Translations under genes and position numbers: made by a program
Shown here: one piece after another, positions 28,181 through 41,288 of the stretch
How positions within the stretch are numbered: position 1 is the first letter of the stretch
How the letters are laid out: each line of letters opens with the position of its first letter
DNA from: Brevipalpus yothersi
Taxonomy: Eukaryota > Arthropoda > Arachnida > Trombidiformes > Tenuipalpidae
Direction: 5' to 3'
NCBI GenBank assembly: GCA_003956705.1
Contig: QZCP01000100.1
Span: forward strand, 165,112 to 229,111
Length of the DNA stretch: 64,000 nucleotides
Notes under the pieces: model-generated
Told to the model about the DNA's origin: nothing
The model's database searches: none
The model's input: only the letters and a program-made list of their open reading frames with translations

Positions 28181-31100
28181 TGAATTGCTCTACTTACCGA
28201 CCAGGAGATAGATACACGAATATAACGGTACATGCATGCTGGGAACATCCATATTTTTTATCAATCAATGGCCACCCACGTTCACTGCATTTTTTTCAGC
28301 GAATATCAATGCACCCACCTTGATAGAAAGAATTCCTATAGAAACAATCGTTGCATATCCATGAGCGAGGAGCATGAATTTTCAATGAATCTACACCACT
28401 CTCGCTATTCATGGACAACTTGGGGTATACTTTATATTGTATGCACTGTATACATTATTCCTCCCTATATTTGACACAATGTCATCCATTCATTCATCCA
28501 ATGGCACACTTGTTTCACATTACGTTACCTATTGTCATGCATGAAATTCTACAGATGTATGTTTATTGTTAGAATAATTCTAACAATCATGGAGTAGTTT
28601 TTGAGCAAACATATGGATGAAGTTTTCAGAATATTTTTTTGTTGTTGATGAAATTGTGATTCAAGAGAAGAAGTAATGGAAAATTTTCATGATAAAATTG
28701 AATTATTGAGCATTAAGCTATCAACCCATAGTCCCTGTGGTTATATGAAATACTGATTGTGAATCCATGGCAAAATCAATGAAAAAATTTGAAATTGAAC
28801 CTGATCTATCCCAATTTCTCCATAATTTTATCTTCATTCTGAGGAAGAAAAGCTGTATTCAAAGCCCTACTGTTGCCACGAAGTAGAGAATCTTTTGTGA
28901 ACACATTCTAAGGCCTAAGTTATCACCTAAGTGAAACCTCATACTAGTCATTAATATCCAGTTCCACAGCGGGTATACCTAATTTCACTTCCAAGATGAA
29001 TAGTATTGCACAATATTTGAATACCATGCTCAGCGGTACATCTATCTGATGGTGGTCATTTGGAATCCTCTCCCGCCAAGTTTACCTTATTGCAATTTAA
29101 CACCATGGTCAAATTGGTCTTGATTCATGGGGCTCCAGAGAGAGAAAAAGAGGATGATTTTTTCCTTCCACAGTATTCCTTCTGCCAAGTAAACAGTTCT
29201 CAGTGCATTCATTTCAATCAATTCCACTGTCTCTTGATCTCATTATTGAAGTCTACTTCACAGAATTTACTCTCGAGAAGGATAATTGCTATTGTCGTTG
29301 CTAAATAATTCTCTATTATTGTCTGAATGTAATCATGAGAGCAACCCATTTTGAATGAATCTATCTGAAGGTAGAATGTTCGTGAAGTATTATATCCGGT
29401 GGTTAAACTCAATTCTAACTATTATCATTTGTACATATTCTGACCAACTCAACACCAGCCACCAAGCATGATGATATTCCCAAGAGTGTCTGCTGTATTC
29501 GCTCACATATTGAATTGGAATGAATTTGTGTAGTACACAGTAGTAGTTATGACTATGTTTGTTTCAAATGATTAATTGAAATACTGATAATGATTTCCAT
29601 TGCTCTCATCAATCTTATTTCTGGTAACATTTTGTTTGTCAGCTTTTTTTGTCAATGTTCTATTCAGTAGAACTCTTTTCAACCATGAATTCCTTGATCT
29701 CCTGTGGGTTTGTATCATATAATACTAGTCTCACTGTCACCGAGTTATATGAGAGACAAGAATGAAGTAAAAATAGCATTCATTAAGGAATATATATTCC
29801 ATGCTAACAATATGAGGTGATTAGGAAAACTTGACATAACATGATGACTTTGGGAAATGAGGTTGAAAGGATCAATTTAACTTGAGATTATTATTTGATC
29901 ATTTAAAAATACTTCTCATTAATTTTCTATTCAATTCATAAATTTTCTCTGTCTATCTCTCTCTCAAATAGCTACTATTGAGTATTTGCACTTGAACATT
30001 TTCATGAGTCTTGACAACTCATGTTGAAAGTAATAATACATGCAATTATATGAATAAGAAAATTTTTCGCTTGTTTTTATATATTCAGATGAAGATTTAT
30101 TTCCGATGAGCATCACACAGCACCATTTCGGGATGCTGAGTTATCATGGAGAACCCCTATCATCAGTAGAATTCATCTGAAGATGATTCATGATGGACAA
30201 ATAGAACAAAATGAAAGCAACCGTAACTTATGACGCAAAAGAGAGCTAGGCTTAGATGGTCATTAAGAAAAACTTATGATAAGTCTCATCTGAAAAATTA
30301 ATGAGAGACAACATTCACACATTCATGATTATCAAATAATTTTCTCCAAAAATAGAATGGATTCTTCTGCCTAAAACATATCCAAGAACACTGTTCATAT
30401 CTGTACTTTTTTTACTCACACACAGGTTGACTTTGTTGCTCAACAAAGTGGCTTCAAGCGAGTCAAACGTGGCTATCGAGCATTAGTTTTAGGACCAGAA
30501 CATCTATCCCTGAACGAAGAGCCTAGTGATCCATATTTTCCATTCCAATGGTATCTGAAGAATGTGGGACAAAATGGTGGTAAACCCAAATTAGATTTGA
30601 ATGTGGAGGCCGCATGGGCCCAAGGATACACCGGTAAAAATGTGACCACAGCAATTATGGACGATGGTGTCGATTATATGCATCCAGATTTGCGTGAAAA
30701 TTACAATGCCAAAGCAAGCTATGATTTTAGTAGCAATGATCCATATCCGTATCCACGATTCACTGATGATTGGTTCAATAGTCATGGGACACGATGTGCC
30801 GGTGAAGTGGCAGCTAAACGAGATAACGGTATTTGTGGTGTAGGTGTTGCATACGATTCCAAAGTGGCCGGTATACGAATGCTTGATCAACCGTATATGA
30901 CCGATTTGATTGAAGCTAATTCCATGGGACATGAGCCAGATTTGATTGACATATATTCGGCTAGCTGGGGTCCTACTGATGATGGTAAAACGGTGGATGG
31001 ACCACGAAATGCGACCATGAGAGCGATTGTTCGTGGTGTGAATGAGGGTAGACGTGGCTTGGGCAATATATATGTGTGGGCAAGTGGTGATGGTGGACAG

Positions 31101-34100
31101 GATGATGATTGTAATTGTGATGGCTATGCGGCCAGTATGTGGACAGTATCAATCAATTCAGCGATCAATAATGGTGAAAATGCTCATTACGATGAATCGT
31201 GTTCCTCAACACTTGCTTCGACATTCAGTAATGGTGCAAAAAATCCTCACACAGGAGTGGTAAGTGGTTGATTTTTATTCTATTGAATGTGTTTATGTAC
31301 CGTTATTCTTGCTTATTGCTTAGTAGTGGAAATTTTCCGATTCAACAATGGCCACCACTTGGAAGAAATATCTTTTTTAGGGCTTTTCCAATTCATTCAA
31401 ATTCACCCGAAATCAAATTTCAGGAGATAAGTTTTCATTATTGGTCAAATACAGTCAAATACAAACACACTCGAAATGATTCTCTCTCAATTCTAGTCTA
31501 TTTATTCCAATTTCATCGAGACTTTTTCTCTCTTCAGCCATGATTTTTTCCCTCTCCAACTAGACTTATGTTTACGTATTTGTGTGTGTTCATATCCAAA
31601 CCAAATAATAGATGCAAGCTTATTTGGCCTATTTTTCTTTACTACATGATATTGCTTCTGTAGTGCTCTTATAAATTGAATCAAGAGAGTATTCAGAACA
31701 CTCTCCACCATCAAGAGCCATACAATGCTAACAACAACAATTGCAGAAAATAGGAGGAAGAAAGAGAGAGAGAAAGAGAGAATCATGGCTTCCATGGTTA
31801 TACCGTTATTGTTGCCCATAAATGAGAGAAGAACTCTGACATCTCCCTCAGCCTACGCAAAAAGTCAGGGACACCAACTTAACTTAACTATATCATTTTA
31901 TTCTTTTTTACAAAATTCATTTCATGTGTGTGTGTATGTGAGTGAAAGTCGCCAACAATACTGACAATCATTGGATACAATTGTGAATATTTTCTTACAA
32001 AATTCCCTGTGAGATTCAAGGAAGAAAGAGAAAAGAATTCCATCCGACACAGAGTGTGTTCGATAGACAGTTTCATTCATTTGACGAAAAATTTTGATTA
32101 GAACTTCTGTGTGAGTATCATGAAGAAGCATAGTTAGCTTAACCTTTTTACTTCAAACTCATCCAAGATATCATGTAAGATTTAGAGCCACCAATGTCAA
32201 AGTTGAAAATTGTGTGTGTCTGTGTATTCCCTAAGCCGAAAAGATAGATATCTGGAAAGAAAATTGTAGTTTGTTCAGAGGATAAGTGCTTTCACTTCTC
32301 TAGTTGATCTTCATTTCTCGAATTTTGTTCATTGAAGTAAAAGCACCTTCATATTGTGAGTGCATGTGTAGGAAGAGAAGAGAAGAGGTTTTCAACTTAA
32401 ATAAATACAGATTTGGGGAATTTTTTGGACCATCAATTTTCTTTCCTTCCTTAGGATAAGAGAAAAAGTTGAGCTAAGTTTACAACTTCCAATTTTGTCC
32501 AGTTTTCTGGCTCAGAAAATCACTACACTTCGACTGTAATCCTTCCACAATATAGCTGGTTGCTGACTCGAGTTATTTGAAACCAAACAGAATTCAAGAT
32601 TCTAGGTGTTGGAAATGAAGAAGATATCGAATTATTCCGAAAGACATGGAAATTACTGGTGAAATTTTCTGATATTTCTGATATTTCAGGGTAGAACCGT
32701 AACGTTTTTCTATTCCACTTTTCAGAAGGAAGACAATGATTTTATTGATGGATTGATCCATGAATATTCTGTCTTTTGATTGATTTCCATTCAGTTTTGA
32801 TCAATATTTCAGCATTTTCTAGATTGACTAAAGAGTTTTGCCCCAACAAAACTGAGATGAGTTTCTCGGTTCACACAAACTTCATGAATATCTCTATTCT
32901 TTGGTGATGAATCTTGAATATTTTCGGCTCGATACTCCTTGTGAAAGAAGTGAAGATCCATGGAAATGATGAGTGGCAGCTCTTCAGAATTTCAAAATCG
33001 AAGGTTGACAAGATTGCAACAGGCTAGATTTTGAAAGCTCTCTAAACGAATATGAGAGGCATCGTACTTTCCAATTCGAGTCTCCGATTCTCCATGAATA
33101 CATGATGGAAAATCATCCAGAATAAAGAAAGATGATCCTTGAGGAAGTATTGCTCTGAAAAATATTGTTCCAAGAACTTCTTTCTCTATCAGACATCTTA
33201 GTGATCGATCGTGAATAAGATGCACTTCGATCGACTTGAGGCATTTAGTTTTTAAAGACTGAGCTCCGAAATTCCATTCTTTTTATCCCAAACAAAACGA
33301 ATAACAACAGCGAAATCATACACTATTTACCAAGGTTAGAATGTGGATTGTTCATGGTAGAACCATCAAATTATCGATTGATTCAAAAAGGAAAGGAATA
33401 ATTCAATCGGATTTTGATTTTAAATTCACAAAAAAAAGATGAATTGAACGTAAAAACGTAGGCTTCACAAGGAAAATTGAATCAAAAGGGGTCTCTAAAA
33501 ATGATTTGAAATTTCATTCAAATCTATTTTTCAGTTTTCCTCTTATATTTCAAACATGACATTTGACATTTCAACATCTTGTTTTTTCACGTTTTTTTGT
33601 CACACACGAAGTGGAGCGTATTGTTGATACCTTTTATTCTATTAGATCTAATAGATTTTATTTCCTCTAGAGAAATAGTTGTGTTGAGATTCTGTGTTTG
33701 CTTGGATAATTCTTTCAATCTCATTCGATTTTATTTGCTTTTGTTTTATTGTTTTTGACCATTCCAGCCACCAAAGTAATCAGCTAGTCTGATGTGTGTG
33801 TCCACATCAATTAAGTAGTATCATTTTCCTATAAACACAACAAGCTACATACGATGAATGATCGATCCAGAGTGACCGATGAAAACTTTTCGTCACTAAT
33901 GGTGATGAGAATTTAAATTCCATATTCATGTAAAGAATGAAAATTGGTTTATCGTTGATCAAAGGGCATTGGAAGTATATTCTCTAGATGAAAAATCATC
34001 GATTGGCTTCTTTGAATTGACTTTTGTATAATTTCAATTCATTCGAGTGAAGAACGATAATGGTGGCCATCATATAAAGTATATAAAGTTCAGTCGAGTG

Positions 34101-37100
34101 AATGATGACCTAAAATATTGCTCAAATAGGGTGTACACTGTAGTCAACCATATTGCAAGGTTTTTGATTTATATTTGAACAGGAAAAATGAAAATTGGCT
34201 TGTTTGTGAGAGTTGTATTGGCATAACGGTGGCACTTTTTGCTACTTTATTCCCTCAGGCTTCAGATATCATTTCAAAATGAGCAGTAGTAAGTCTCAAG
34301 CTTTACGGTTCTTGATCAATTTTCGATGCTCTTTCCAATAGCTGGTCCAATAGCTAGTCCAATAGCTTGAAGCTTTCTAGATTACAAAATCTGAACTTCT
34401 CCAACAGAACATCGATTCGTATGATATCATTGATTTTTCTAGTCTGATTCTGTCTTATTAGAATTTATATAACGGTAGCTGTAGCTTACAGTTCTAATGA
34501 ATTATTCTCGTAACGGTATCGAGTGATTTGTTTGCCATCTCTGATGCGTAGGAAGAGAATTAGATTAGGTTCCTTTCTTTTCCCTTTCCCTCTCCAGTGT
34601 AGACATTAATATCGTGAGGCAGAGAGAGAGAGAGAGAGAGAGAGACTAGGAAAAATTTTGTCTATCTAGAAAATTCGAGAAGATTTCTCATTTCATCTAT
34701 CCATAGTTACCTCAGGCGTTTGAGAGGATGGAAATTTCTCTTGAGCTAGCAGAATTCTATTATTTTGTCTGGTTCGATTGGAATTGAAATCATGTTTTGT
34801 TGATTTATACTGAGAAAATTTTTGCACATGTTGTATGTAGATTTCAACATCTCCAATTACTCATTTCACTTGATTCAAAACAGATGTTGTATCGTATATT
34901 GTTGTTGAATATATTATTATACTAATTCGATAGTTTTTAGGGAGTATTTCAACAATAAATGGCTAGCTGAACCAGGTTTTTGTGACAAATTGAATATGGT
35001 GTCTGGTCATATCGAAGGATTCAATCCACTCCCAGATTGGATCTGACAGAGTTTTTCTACCTTAATTAATATTAGATCGAGTGTACATAAGTGACAAATG
35101 TAGCGACTACCAAGATATAACCTTTGACCTTTCTATAGAAAATTAAGGATATGTGAGAGGGATTTCTTGGTTTCTATGGATACCAGCTTCTTTCTATGAT
35201 GTCTGAATAAATATACATAATAGGAAAGATAGAATCGAGCGGAAGGAAAATGAATCTTATCTCTCTCTCTCTCAGCCTATAAAGTTCTTGTTACAGTTAC
35301 GATCCTTGATTCCGAAGAATATTCTTCATGATGAAAGTTTCCACCATTCTATGATATTTTTACCTTCTTTTTGCTTCATAAAAGAATTCGATATGATAAA
35401 TACTTCTAGTGACTCCAGGGACTACTTTCGCTTCTCTTCTTCTCTATCGGAAACCTCAGGTGCTCATCAGTATCAGCATCAGCTCTAATCAAATTTATAA
35501 TTTTATGCCACAGAATATTGTTTCATTATCTTTCTCCGTTCACTCATTTCTCCAGTACAATCTATCCCATAGAATGGATCATATTGCTGAAATTCCTCCG
35601 CCAAGAGGATGATGTCACTTATCTTCGTCTAATGCATCAGATTTTAGTTACATAACAGGGCTTTGCCTTTGATTTCACGAGAGAAAACATTATTCAGCAG
35701 GAAAGTTGGATAATGGAAGGCTTTCCATTTAGTATTGGTAGCTATTATTTCAACAGAGAAAGAAAAACAAAAAATAGAACCTGAAAGCTCATGATTATAT
35801 ATGTATATACGTTCATTTAGTGTGGTAGTTTGAATGAACAGCCTCGAGAGATGAAGAGACTTCTGAATCCCATGGAACACACTACATTTTGGTGTATCTG
35901 AATTCGATTCTGAGAAAGTGTCTTATACTCTTGGGCGAGCATAATTATTGTTGTTTTTTTATTTATTTTTCTTCTCCTACTTTACCCACTTAACTGACAA
36001 ACAGTTCCTTCTGAATTTTCATGAGATGAGCTCCGATAATTGTGTTCATACTGTTTTGTGAGAAAATATTCTTATGTTTCTTCTCTTTCTTTTGATTACT
36101 CTTATGACGTTACATTCGAAACAATCTAGTCTATATACCTAAGTGGAGGCACCTGTTAAGCTCCTTAATTCGCTGACATTTATGGGGAAACATTATTCTT
36201 GGTGTAATTTAGATTCAAATTCCGGTGAATGTGCCTTGATAATCGATCTTGAGCAGCCAATAAGCCTTTTTACCTAGTGATTAGATTACTTGAGTGTAAT
36301 CCAAGAATATTCATCTTAGGCCACTTACATTGGCTATTGTACTCTTTTATAGGTTTCCATAAAAATTTTATCAGGAAATAGATTTCAAAGTACTCCTGGT
36401 TTTTTATCGTAAAGAGGCTGGATTACAAAATTCGATCCCTAAAAATGTAAAGAAATGAAAATTTCAAGGTTCATACAATTCCAGTGAAATCCTCGATAAG
36501 AGGATATGAGACATACATTTCAAGGTTTTCTTCGTCATCTTGCTACTCCTCTAATTCCTGGAATACATGTATATTGACCATCTTTCACAGCCATCACATT
36601 AACAATTGTTACTTTCAAATCAAATTTTGTTCTCTTCTCTCGAGACCTTCCTGAAATGAACTCAATAAGTCTTGAAGGACTCTTTCCTCAGTTCAGATAA
36701 TAGTGGTAATCTATGCTACACCCACATCTTTCATGACCGCAAACCCACACTCCAATACACTCCTCAAGATTTGTGAGCCTATTCAACTATTCAAGCATGA
36801 TCACCTAGCATAGAATATCATCCATATGCTCATCTATCCTGAAAGTAACTTGCCAATTCAAATTATGATGCTCGATGCCCTGATCAACGAGGCATTCATT
36901 CATCTTCATTCATTTGTTCCAGATGTATGCTGAGGGTTAAAATTGAATCGGGAATTTTTCTCTCCCATCCTTTATCAACTACTTACATGTATATGCCTAA
37001 TATTTTACATGTGAAACTTCATCATTATGGTTTCGACTTGATACACTTAATGATTCTGATATCTAAAATTTACCCACAATTTCAATCCACAGGCAACCAC

Positions 37101-38104
37101 AGATTTGTATGGATTGTGTACAAAAACTCACTCAGGAACATCAGCAGCAGCCCCAGAAGCAGCAGGAGTTTACGCTTTGGCCCTTGAAGCGAATCCAAAT
37201 TTGACTTGGCGTGATATTCAACATCTAACGGTACTCACATCAAAGCGTAATTCACTGTATGACAGTAAAAATCGTTTCCATTGGAATATGAATGGTGTTG
37301 GCCTAGAATTTAATCATCTATTCGGTTATGGTGTTCTGGATGCTGGTGCCATGGTTGCACTGGCAAGCATGTGGAGAACTGTACCTCCTCGGTATCATTG
37401 TGAGGCGGGCAGTGTAAAGCGATTGTTGCCCATACCAAGTAATCAGAGTATTTTCCTACACATTGATACTAATTCGTGTGCGGGCAAAGAATTTGAAGTC
37501 AATTATATTGAACACATTCAAGCGGTTATCACACTGAATGCAACACGTCGAGGTGATGTGACACTATTTCTCATCTCACCCATGGGCACAAGGTATGTCA
37601 ATTGGAAATTGAAATATATTCGGTATTCCGTATTTCATCATCATTACCATTGATCATGATCATCATTATCATTGGTGATGGTGATGAGAATTTATCTACC
37701 ATCACATTGACTTATTCCTTGATTTCAATGGTAGAGAAGTCAAGTGGGAGGGGGGTAATTGGGAGTGAATTTGTACTAATCATATAAATAATTTTGTTCT
37801 CAACTTTCTGTTTGTTTTCAGATCAATGATCCTCAGCCGACGACCTAAAGATGATGACTCTCGAGATGGCTTCACTAAATGGCCATTCATGACCACCCAT
37901 ACGTGGGGTGAAAATCCTAAGGGTAGATGGACACTTGAAATTAGATTTGAAGGTGAAAAACCTCAGAGAGGCTTCTTCAAAGAGTGGACATTGATGGTAC
38001 ATGGAGCCAAAGATCCACCATACAAAGATTTACCGGTGATGGATAAGAATTCCAAGTTGGCTATCGTTAAGAAAGCTCATGAGTTGGCCTTTGCTCATCG
38101 ATAA
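22881..38104 (+). CDS. amon: Prohormone convertase 2 (amontillado)
   Basis: Exons: 22881-23225, 26683-26787, 30426-31259, 37093-37592 and 37822-38104, giving 688 residues; all junctions are GT-AG and in phase. PC2 is a calcium-dependent subtilisin-type endoprotease that cuts neuropeptide precursors at dibasic sites in secretory granules; its usual partner is 7B2. Seen: hydrophobic signal at about 56-75; prodomain with RSKRS and the maturation site FKRVKR ending at 165; catalytic Asp229 (IMDDGVD), His270 (NSHGTRC) and Ser445 (HSGTSAAAPEAAG). Asp372 in WASGDGG replaces the Asn of furin-type enzymes, the PC2 hallmark. A P domain follows (NATRRGD, FTKWPFMTTHTWGE). The start is the first ATG after an in-frame TGA at 22827-22829. 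Odd: about 55 His/Ser/Pro-rich residues precede the signal. Drosophila and vertebrate PC2 are about 640-655 residues. Confidence 0.97.
24726..24861. repeat. (CT)n microsatellite with assembly gap
   Basis: CT on both sides of an N run at 24781-24810 (30 N), in amon intron 1. Confidence 0.95.
24781..24810. other. Assembly gap (30 N)
   Basis: An N run flanked on both sides by CT repeat. Confidence 1.
26218..26270. repeat. (CT)n microsatellite
   Basis: An uninterrupted CT run in amon intron 1. Confidence 0.95.
28112..28180. repeat. (CT)n microsatellite
   Basis: A CT run with one TT interruption, in amon intron 2. Confidence 0.95.
28565..28587. repeat. 11-base perfect inverted repeat
   Basis: ATTGTTAGAAT, one central A, then ATTCTAACAAT. 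The arms are exactly complementary. It lies in amon intron 2. Confidence 0.9.
34335..34370. repeat. Threefold 12-base tandem repeat with CCAAT
   Basis: Units CCAATAGCTGGT, CCAATAGCTAGT and CCAATAGCTTGA stand head to tail in amon intron 3. Confidence 0.85.
34619..34645. repeat. (GA)n microsatellite
   Basis: A GA run in amon intron 3. Confidence 0.9.
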
Positions 38105-39957
38105 TGGGAATGAAATGATGAAGATGATTAAAAGTTTCGAGAAAGAAAAATCAAAAAGAAAGAAAGAAAGAAGATAGTAGAATATATGAGCATTTCAAAT
38201 ATAAAAAATTTATCCTCTTTTTTCCGAAAATCAATTTTTTTTCTATATCTTTCTCTCTCTTTTTTTTATCTTCCTTCTTTTTATCTCTTATTTTGATGAA
38301 GCCTTTGAAGAGAAATTCGCGTTCTTTTTCTCTTGGTTATTCCCTCCTATTTTTTCGACCCCTTTTGTTATGTGAAAAACGAGAAGACTTACTGCTACTA
38401 TGTCATGTTCCGGTTTAATTCTTATATGGTTGTGGAATCCGATAGGTTCTTGAGCTTTCCAAATGATGGTGAACTTGATAAAGTCATGAGAGATACTGTC
38501 AATTTCCTTCAGTTTGAAAAAAATATTCTTTTCAATCCTGTTGAGATGAGATGAAAAATTCTATATAAATATCAATCAATCAATCTTGTCTTTGTCTACC
38601 AGAAAAACTTATTGAACGTTAACAAAAACATTTCAAATTCAAAAACTGTTCAAATATTTCAATGTTCATGACTAATCATGGATATTTTTTCTTCCCACTG
38701 TATCTTTTGAATTAAAAATAATTCTATCCTAATTTTGAAAAAAAAACCTTTCGCTAAACTCAAAATCAATTATTAGCAATTTAATTGATAAGATCAAATA
38801 GTGGCAAAAATCCTCTCTTTTCAATTCCAATTCTTACGTTCGATATTCAATTCTCACTATCAATTGAAAATCGTATTGACAAACGTGGGCATTATGTAGG
38901 CAAGTAATCCAATTAATATTTTGAGTTAGTTAGTAAAATCAATATCAGCTGATTGATTAATTAATGACGATGGAACTCACCCAATTTGATCCAACAATAC
39001 AAATGTTCCAACAGCTCAATCTATCCACTCCAGCCAATCATATCAAAAAGTTCAAGGATTCTCATGTGGAAGTGAAATTTTACGTGATCTGAATCATGCA
39101 ATCATTTTCTCCTTCCGTTCATCAAGAAATCGATCCATTATCAACCTTTTTTCCCACTTTCAATCACCACATTTCATGTCTGGTTGAAAAAAAATTCAAC
39201 CAAAAGCTTTCCCTCCTCTAATTCATCTTCTTTATCTCTCTTCAATTTTTCTGAGCCAAGAGATGATTAACTGACAGGAAGATCAGATCAGTCTCAAAAT
39301 AAGATACTAGAGTTTCCGGTTATTCTTTAACCAGAAACACTTCCAGGCGATTAACCCTCTCTCTTGGCATCACTTTTCTTAGATATGAAAACTACTGAAA
39401 GCATAGAATCAGTTCCCCTGTTTGATTGTAGCCTTCCGTCCCAGCCTCTTCTCATCCCTCAAAGTCAATGAACCTTCACGATGGTCAAGTAAAGAATTGA
39501 ATTTTATATATTCCAAAATAGAAAATTGATCTCATGAGAACTTTTGCCTCATCAATCTACTTAACCAGCCATTAGAGTTCAGCTCTATACCACGAAAAAA
39601 AAAGTGGCGCCACTTGTCATACACAAGCCCCCTTTAAGCCACGCCCATTTGGGTGAGATAATTTTTTTGATGATGATAAATAAAAATGAAAAATCATTTC
39701 CATTAACAAGTTAGTTTCGATTTTAAGCTGTTTTCGGTGAAGTGAGAGAGAGACATTATTATTATCGAAGAGATAAAAGTTTTATGTGTGTGTGTGTATG
39801 AAAATTTTATTCCTTCCATTAGTGAAATAAGTGTGATTTAAATAGTATATATTTACACATATCATCGTATATTGCAAGTGATATTTTTTTTCTGCTTCTC
39901 TTGACTTTGCATTTTGATCAATTGGAGCATCTTCTCACCATCATCATCAGCAACAAT
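38105..39957 (+). other. amon 3' flank and NDRG 5' flank
   Basis: No canonical AATAAA is seen soon after the amon stop; an ATTAAA at 38711-38716 is a possible weak polyadenylation signal. The right part holds the presumed NDRG promoter (39604-39646) and 5' UTR. The open frame at 38333-38554 is not credible as a gene. Confidence 0.5.
39604..39646. promoter_or_regulatory. Presumed NDRG promoter elements
   Basis: GTGGCGCCACTTGTC at 39604-39618 resembles the CTCF-like element near bub3. CCACGCCC at 39639-39646 matches the KLF/Sp GC-box consensus. Both lie about 310-355 bases before the NDRG ATG. Their function is inferred from motif and position only. Confidence 0.4.
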
Positions 39958-41288
39958 ATGGATATCGAACTATTGAGCGTACAAGTGAACACACCGTTGA
40001 TCAAAGGCTTAACTTCGGATGACAATGAATATACATTGGATCGTATTGACACACCGTATGGTGCGGTTACCATTGCCAAACAGGGTGCTGATCATACCCA
40101 AAATAAGCCGGTCATATTGACATATCATGACATTGGTCTTAATCATGTGTCCAATTATCAGGCTTTCTTCAATTATATGGACATGAGATTGCTACAGAAA
40201 AGTTTTGCCAGTAAGTTTTTTTTTCTTCAGAAAAAATTTTGTTCTTGATTATCCACCTTTTGATGATTAATCAAAGAGTAGTTATACTCTTTGTGATTAA
40301 CACACTCTGTAGCGCAGTTGTTGACAATTTTTCTTCCATTTTGCAATCCCTTTGATCGTTGATTGACAATTTGTCTATTTCTCATCTGTCTGTCTCCCCC
40401 TTTCCATCAGTAATTCATATGAATGCTCCTGGACAAGAAGAGAATGCTGCTCCTTTGCCAACCAATTATGTGTACCCAACAATGGATCAATTGGCTGAAC
40501 AAATTGAACATGTACTCAAATTTTATAATATCAAATCAATAATCGGCTTTGGTGTTGGTGCTGGGGCCAATATTTTGTCTCGATTTGCACTTCGCAATCG
40601 TACCACTGTTGATGGTCTTTTCCTGGTCAATTGTACCTCATCGCAAGCATCATGGACTGAATGGCTGTATCAGAAGTTGAATGTATACTATCTGAGCAAT
40701 CCGAGTACCACATCTTTTCCACAGGGTGTACAAGATTATCTTATGTGGCATCATTTCGGCAAGTTGACCGAAGATCGTAATCGTGATCTTATCGAAACAT
40801 ATCGACGATATTTCACTGGTGAAGTTATTAATCCCCGAAATTTGGCCCTATTCATCGATTCATATGTGAAGCGAACTGATCTAGGCATCATTCGAAATGA
40901 TAAGGAAAGAAATTTCAAGTGCCCAGTTCTTCTTATGTGTGCAATTCTTTCACCTCATGTCGATGAAACTGTGACCATGAATTCTCGATTGAATCCTCAA
41001 GATTCGACTTGGATGAAGCTATCTGATTGTGGAATGGCACTTGAAGAGCAACCTGGTAAAGTTGTCGAAGCATTGCGTCTGTTCATACAAGGCCTTGGAT
41101 ATGCTCTCACCGCTTATGAACGAAGGCGATCTTCCCTCCGTAAAATGAGTTTGGCCTCAGAAGCAAGTACCGCATCAAGAAAAAGCTCATTCGCAGAGGG
41201 ACATATCATGCAACCATCTCCTAACAAACAGAGCAACGGGAGTGATGGGCAAGTTCATATTGTAGAAAATCCAATAGCTCAGTGCTGA
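39958..41288 (+). CDS. NDRG: NDRG family protein (MESK2-like)
   Basis: Two exons, 39958-40210 and 40411-41288, join in phase 1 (A|TA) to give 376 residues. The chosen ATG follows AACAAT, with A at -3. The NDRG fold is an alpha/beta hydrolase without catalytic activity, acting in stress response, differentiation and trafficking. Seen: DTPYGAVTIAK and VILTYHDIGLNH near residues 30-65; MNAPGQEENA at 88-97, matching the family's DAPGQ block; the elbow GFGVGAGAN at 130-138, where the hydrolase Ser is replaced (G-V-G-A-G); and FALRNRTTVDGLFLVN. The tail is Ser/Arg-rich (RRRSSLRKMSLASEAS, SRKSS), a likely phosphorylation region as in vertebrate NDRG1. The Drosophila orthologue is MESK2. The second exon encodes more than three quarters of the protein. 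Confidence 0.95.
40211..40410 (+). other. NDRG intron with a small hairpin
   Basis: This 200-base intron has donor GTAAGT and acceptor CATCAG. It contains an inverted repeat, TTAATCAAAGAGTA (40267-40280), then loop GTTA, then TACTCTTTGTGATTAA (40285-40300). The 14 base pairs are interrupted by a 2-base bulge. Confidence 0.7.

Larger units (their letters stand above)
26788..30425 (+). other. Intron 2 of amon
   Basis: A phase-0 intron lies between NDPQ and VDFVAQQ. It contains a (CT)n tract at 28112-28180 and an 11-base perfect inverted repeat centred on 28576. The rest is unremarkable AT-rich sequence. Confidence 0.9.
31260..37092 (+). other. Intron 3 of amon (5.8 kb)
   Basis: A phase-0 intron within the catalytic domain, between HTGV and ATTDLYG. 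It is nearly free of long microsatellites apart from (GA)n at 34619-34645. A threefold CCAATAGCT repeat sits at 34335-34370. No nested gene is seen on either strand. Confidence 0.9.

Noticed and set aside
30591..30932. 113-codon minus-strand frame opposite the PC2 catalytic exon
   Set aside because: It is the antisense shadow of a strongly conserved coding exon.
40261..40300. TGATGA in the NDRG intron as a possible box C of a snoRNA
   Set aside because: No box D (CTGA) at suitable distance and no rRNA-complementary guide; the hairpin explains the sequence better.
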